A DNA stretch of 64,000 nt from Thiodiazotropha sp040506975 (GTDB lineage: Bacteria > Pseudomonadota > Gammaproteobacteria > Chromatiales > Chromatiaceae), in assembly GCA_965211775.1 (NCBI GenBank), contig OZ242974.1, forward strand, positions 3,720,001-3,784,000, in the 5' to 3' direction. Below, one piece after another: positions 60,573 to 64,000 of the stretch (the stretch's first letter is position 1; each line of letters begins with the position of its first letter). The notes beneath the pieces were generated by a model that was given only the letters and a program-made list of their open reading frames with translations, had not been told where the DNA came from and did no database searches. A program made the position numbers and the translations under genes.

Positions 60573-62951
60573 CTACTCTCTAAGATTTGCACCTAAGTCA
60601 TCGCCCAGACGGCTCAACACCGTAGCGACCACATCATCAACTTCTTTATCAGTAAGGGTGTGTGATTTTTCCTGTAAAATCAATCCCAATGCGAGACTTT
60701 TTCGTCCCGAATCTATGTTTTCCCCAGTATAGACATCAAATAACAGTATGTCTGTAATTATTTTGCCGGATACGTCACGAATGAGATTCCTGATTGATTC
60801 GAAAGTGACCGATATATCGACAACAATGGCGATATCCCGTCTGATCGAGGGATATTTGGAGAGACTTTCAAAGGCCGGGAGCCTTCCCTGCGCCAGATTA
60901 TCCAGTTTGATCTCGAATACAAAGGTGGCGCCATTGAGATCTAGCTGTTTCTCGATCTCAGGATGTAACATCCCAATCATGCCCACTTTTTCACCCAAGA
61001 TGACAATTTCAGCGGTCTGGCCTGGGTGAAGCGCCGCATGTTCGGCTGCAGAAAAACTGATCCCATCCCGCTGTCCGGTGAGTGAAATAAGCGCCTCGAT
61101 ATCCGCTTTGACGTCATAGAAATCGCTACGCCGGCTTTCGCCTCCCCACTGCTCCGGGATAGCGTCTCCCGAGACCAGGCCACCCAACACGCGTTCCTGC
61201 CTTATTTCGCCATCCTGCCGGTAGAAACAGAGTCCGGTTTCAAAGATCCGCACCCGCTGCTGCTGCCGTGACTGGTTATAACGCGCCGTTTGCAACAAAC
61301 CAGGCCAGGTTGACGTGCGCATCACCGACATCTCGGCAGAGATCGGATTGGCCAGACGGATACCGCTCTTTTGCGGATCGACCAGGGCTTCAATCTCGGG
61401 GCTGACGAAGCTGTAGGTAATCACCTCCTGGTAGTCGCGACCGACCAGCAGCAGCTTTGCCCGATGCAGATCGAAATCGACTTCGGGCCGGTCATGCATC
61501 TCCATGGCGGAGAGTCCGCGATTGGTCGGGATGCGCGCATAACCGTAGATACGCCCAATCTCTTCAATCAGGTCCTCCTCGATGGCGATATCGAAACGAC
61601 AGCTGGGGGCCTTCACCCGCCATCCCTGATCCGTCTTCTCCAGTTCCATCTCAAGACGGGCAAGGATATCGCTCACTTCGTCGGCTGCTATCTCGACTCC
61701 CAGCACCTTATTGACCCGCCGGGCTCTCAACTCGATAAGCGGGCGTTGCTCGATCTGCTCCTCGTTCGCCACTTCCACCACCGGTCCAGCTTCGCCACCG
61801 GCAATTTCGAGCAGCAGTTCGGTCGCACGCTCCATGGCCTTTGCCTGAAGTAGCGGATCGACACCGCGCTCAAAGCGATGGGATGAATCCGTATGCAGGC
61901 CATAGCTTCGGGCCTTGCCGCTGACGGCTATCGGGGCGAAGAAGGCACTTTCCAAGAGGATATGACGGGTCGCATCAGAGACTGCAGAGTCGTCCCCCCC
62001 CATAATCCCTGCCAACGCCACCGGCCGTTGCGCATCAGCGATCACCAGTGTCTGGTCATCCAGTTCGATCTCCTGACCACCGATCAGCACCAGTTTTTCA
62101 CCCTGTTCCGCCATGCGGACGCGGATCTTCCCGTCTATCCGTTCCAGGTCAAATCCGTGCATCGGCTGGCCCAGTTCAAGCAGTACATAGTTGGTGACAT
62201 CCACCACGGGCCCCAGGCTCCGGATATCGCTGCGGCGCAATCGTTCCTGCATCCACAGGGGAGTCTCCGCATTGACATCCACATCACGCACAACACGACA
62301 GAGATAGCGCGGGCAGGCGGCATCCGCTTCCAGATCGACTGCGACCCGATCATCGATAGCCGGTGTAACCACCTGCATGACGGGGGGCGTCACCGGGCAT
62401 CGATTGATCACACCAACCTCCCTGGCAATCCCTGCCATACCGAGACAATCGCCCCGGTCCGGCGTCAGATCGATATCGATGGCGCTATCCTCAAGCTGCA
62501 GAAAGCGCCTGAAATCCTCGCCGACAGGGGCATCGGCGGGTAACGGCATAATCCCATCGGAACTATCGGCCAGACCCAACTCACTGGCGGAACAGATCAT
62601 CCCGAACGACGCCACACCGCGTAGTTTTGCTTGCCTGATCTTGAAATCGCCAGGCAACAGCGCCCCGACGGTGGCGACAGGCACGCGCATGCCCGCTGCC
62701 ACATTTTTTGCACCACAGACGATTTGCAGCGGCTCGCCCTCTCCCACATTCACCGAGCAAACACTGAGCTTGTCCGCATCGGGATGTTGATCGCGACGGA
62801 GCACCTCACCGACAACCACACCGTTGAATTCGGCGGCCACAGGTTCAACAGAATCGACCTCCAGTCCCGCCATACTTAATTGATCGGCCAACTCCTGAGT
62901 GTTTACCGAAGGATCAACCCACTCGCGCAACCATGCTTCACTGAATTTCAT
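60573..62951 (-). CDS. pheT: Phenylalanyl-tRNA synthetase, beta subunit
   Basis: The 792-residue subunit has an N-terminal EMAP-type tRNA-binding fold (KFSEAWLREWVDPSVNTQEL onward, residues ~39-150), B3/B4 editing and B5 domains in the middle, a catalytic-like domain (SFVSPEIEALVDPQKSGIRL near 520) and the C-terminal anticodon-binding FDX domain (YPSIRRDIAIVVD near residue 710). It pairs with PheS as (alpha-beta)2. Length is normal and the gene is intact, 15 bp downstream of pheS. Confidence 0.97.
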   Translation of the reverse strand: MKFSEAWLREWVDPSVNTQELADQLSMAGLEVDSVEPVAAEFNGVVVGEVLRRDQHPDADKLSVCSVNVGEGEPLQIVCGAKNVAAGMRVPVATVGALLPGDFKIRQAKLRGVASFGMICSASELGLADSSDGIMPLPADAPVGEDFRRFLQLEDSAIDIDLTPDRGDCLGMAGIAREVGVINRCPVTPPVMQVVTPAIDDRVAVDLEADAACPRYLCRVVRDVDVNAETPLWMQERLRRSDIRSLGPVVDVTNYVLLELGQPMHGFDLERIDGKIRVRMAEQGEKLVLIGGQEIELDDQTLVIADAQRPVALAGIMGGDDSAVSDATRHILLESAFFAPIAVSGKARSYGLHTDSSHRFERGVDPLLQAKAMERATELLLEIAGGEAGPVVEVANEEQIEQRPLIELRARRVNKVLGVEIAADEVSDILARLEMELEKTDQGWRVKAPSCRFDIAIEEDLIEEIGRIYGYARIPTNRGLSAMEMHDRPEVDFDLHRAKLLLVGRDYQEVITYSFVSPEIEALVDPQKSGIRLANPISAEMSVMRTSTWPGLLQTARYNQSRQQQRVRIFETGLCFYRQDGEIRQERVLGGLVSGDAIPEQWGGESRRSDFYDVKADIEALISLTGQRDGISFSAAEHAALHPGQTAEIVILGEKVGMIGMLHPEIEKQLDLNGATFVFEIKLDNLAQGRLPAFESLSKYPSIRRDIAIVVDISVTFESIRNLIRDVSGKIITDILLFDVYTGENIDSGRKSLALGLILQEKSHTLTDKEVDDVVATVLSRLGDDLGANLRE

Positions 62952-62966
62952 GACGCTCTATTCACC

Positions 62967-63995
62967 CTATGCAAACTGTTTCAGAAAGCGCAGATCGTTT
63001 TCAAAGAACAACCGCAGATCGTTGACGCCGTAACGCAACATGGTCATCCGCTCGACGCCCATGCCGAAGGCGTAACCGGTATAGGTTTCACTGTCGATAC
63101 CAACATGCCTGAACACTTCAGGATGAATCATGCCGCAGCCCAATACCTCTATCCATCCGGTTTGGCCACACACCCGGCACCCTTCACCGCCACACATCAC
63201 ACACTCGATATCGACCTCGGCGGACGGCTCGGTAAAGGGGAAATAGGAGGGACGAAAACGTAATTTCAGCTCGCGCTCGAAAAAGCTGCTGAAGAAATCG
63301 TAGAGTACGCCTTTAAGATCCGCGAAAGAGACATCCCGGTCAACCAGAAAGCCCTCTACCTGATGAAACATCGGTGTATGGGTAAGGTCCGAATCACAGC
63401 GGTAGACCCGTCCCGGGGCGATGATTTTCAGCGGCGGCTCACCCTTCTCCATGGTGCGAATCTGCACCGGAGAGGTATGGGTGCGCAACAACAGGTGGGC
63501 ATCGAAATAGAAGGTGTCATGCATCGCACGCGCAGGATGGTGCGCCGGGATATTCAAGGCTTCGAAGTTGTGGTAGTCATCCTCTATCTCGGGTCCCTCC
63601 ACCGTTTCGAAACCCGCATGCTCGAATAACCGCTCCATACGCTCCAATGTGCGCGAAACCGGGTGCAGGCCACCCCGTTGCACGCCACGGCCGGGCAGTG
63701 TGACATCGATCTTCTCATCGGCAAGCCGTTTACTGAGCGCCTCGCTTTCCAACTCGATCTTGCGTGATTCAATGGCCTGCTGTAGCGCCTGCTTGGCCTT
63801 GTTGATCGCCTGTCCCGCCTGTGGCCGCTGCTCGGGGGGCAGTGCGCCGAGTTTTTTCAACTGCGATGTCAACCGACCGTTTTTGCCCAGGTAGCTGACA
63901 CGCACCTCATCCAGCAGAGCAAGGCCGTCAGCACCCGCGATCGCTGTCTCAGCCGCCTCGACAAGCGTATCTATATCCAGCGTGGAATCATCCAT
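62967..63995 (-). CDS. pheS: Phenylalanyl-tRNA synthetase, alpha subunit
   Basis: The 342-residue class II catalytic subunit begins MDDSTLDIDTLVEAAETAIA, with an N-terminal coiled coil, and has the motif 2 region TSPVQIRTM, HQVEGFLVDRDVSF, RFRPSYFPFTEPSAE and motif 3 GMGVERMTMLRYGVNDLRL. Four cysteines in CVMCGGEGCRVCG (~273-285) are typical of a zinc-knuckle insertion in some bacterial PheS. The start at 63995 is five bases from the window edge, so the leader (with possible attenuation) is not seen. Confidence 0.97.
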   Translation of the reverse strand: MDDSTLDIDTLVEAAETAIAGADGLALLDEVRVSYLGKNGRLTSQLKKLGALPPEQRPQAGQAINKAKQALQQAIESRKIELESEALSKRLADEKIDVTLPGRGVQRGGLHPVSRTLERMERLFEHAGFETVEGPEIEDDYHNFEALNIPAHHPARAMHDTFYFDAHLLLRTHTSPVQIRTMEKGEPPLKIIAPGRVYRCDSDLTHTPMFHQVEGFLVDRDVSFADLKGVLYDFFSSFFERELKLRFRPSYFPFTEPSAEVDIECVMCGGEGCRVCGQTGWIEVLGCGMIHPEVFRHVGIDSETYTGYAFGMGVERMTMLRYGVNDLRLFFENDLRFLKQFA

Positions 63996-64000
63996 CTATC

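Overview
The window joins a degraded prophage (about position 1 to 42,175) to the conserved chromosome of a sulfur-oxidising gammaproteobacterium (42,176 to 64,000). The host assignment rests on gene order. recA-recX-alaS-lysC-csrA-tRNA-Ser and pheS-pheT-ihfA-merR-tRNA-Pro are typical gammaproteobacterial blocks, and a periplasmic soxXAKL cluster indicates thiosulfate oxidation. A free-living or symbiotic sulfur oxidiser of the Sedimenticola/Thiodiazotropha/Chromatiales type would fit, but the species is an inference.

The prophage is a podovirus-like element with P22-type head proteins. Transcription of the virion genes runs leftwards: terS, terL, portal, a tiny membrane protein, a Gam-like gene, scaffold, THREE consecutive divergent P22-type coat proteins, a head-tail adaptor, two polyglycine-rich fibre/adhesin proteins (one with a long heptad-repeat coiled coil), a tail protein, and a run of large Ala/Gly-rich presumed internal or ejection proteins. 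A rightward lysis pair (T7-lysozyme-like amidase and holin-like protein) and two accessory genes follow. At the far left lie a tyrosine integrase and a second, phage-borne CsrA-like gene. At the right edge, next to tRNA-Ser(GCT), is a plasmid-type Rep_3 initiator with three 21-bp iterons, a consensus DnaA box and, 1.5 kb away, an inverted pair of consensus DnaA boxes. The element therefore looks like a phage-plasmid, or a prophage that captured a plasmid replicon.

The element is decaying. Two related IS1380-family elements (called ISA, 1,568 bp, and ISB, 1,560 bp) give three complete copies and two end fragments. All sit at CTAG or CTAA(TTAG) targets and, where both ends are visible, have 4-bp target duplications. 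They split the integrase, a tail gene and a signal-peptide gene, and the reading frames rejoin exactly when they are removed. terL carries an in-frame amber codon, the Gam-like gene has a frameshift in a C7 run, and a 3'-truncated group II intron is fused to a duplicated piece of a neighbouring small secreted-protein gene.

The host part continues leftward-transcribed from csrA, lysC, alaS, recX and recA to an MFS transporter with a divergent, frameshifted LysR gene. Next come ribE, a cupin, an Ap4A phosphorylase, a phosphoesterase/symporter pair, a SprT-like protein, a GIY-YIG protein, soxXAKL, and the pheST-ihfA-merR-tRNA-Pro block. Gene names and functions come from recognised motifs and gene order only; no database search was possible.
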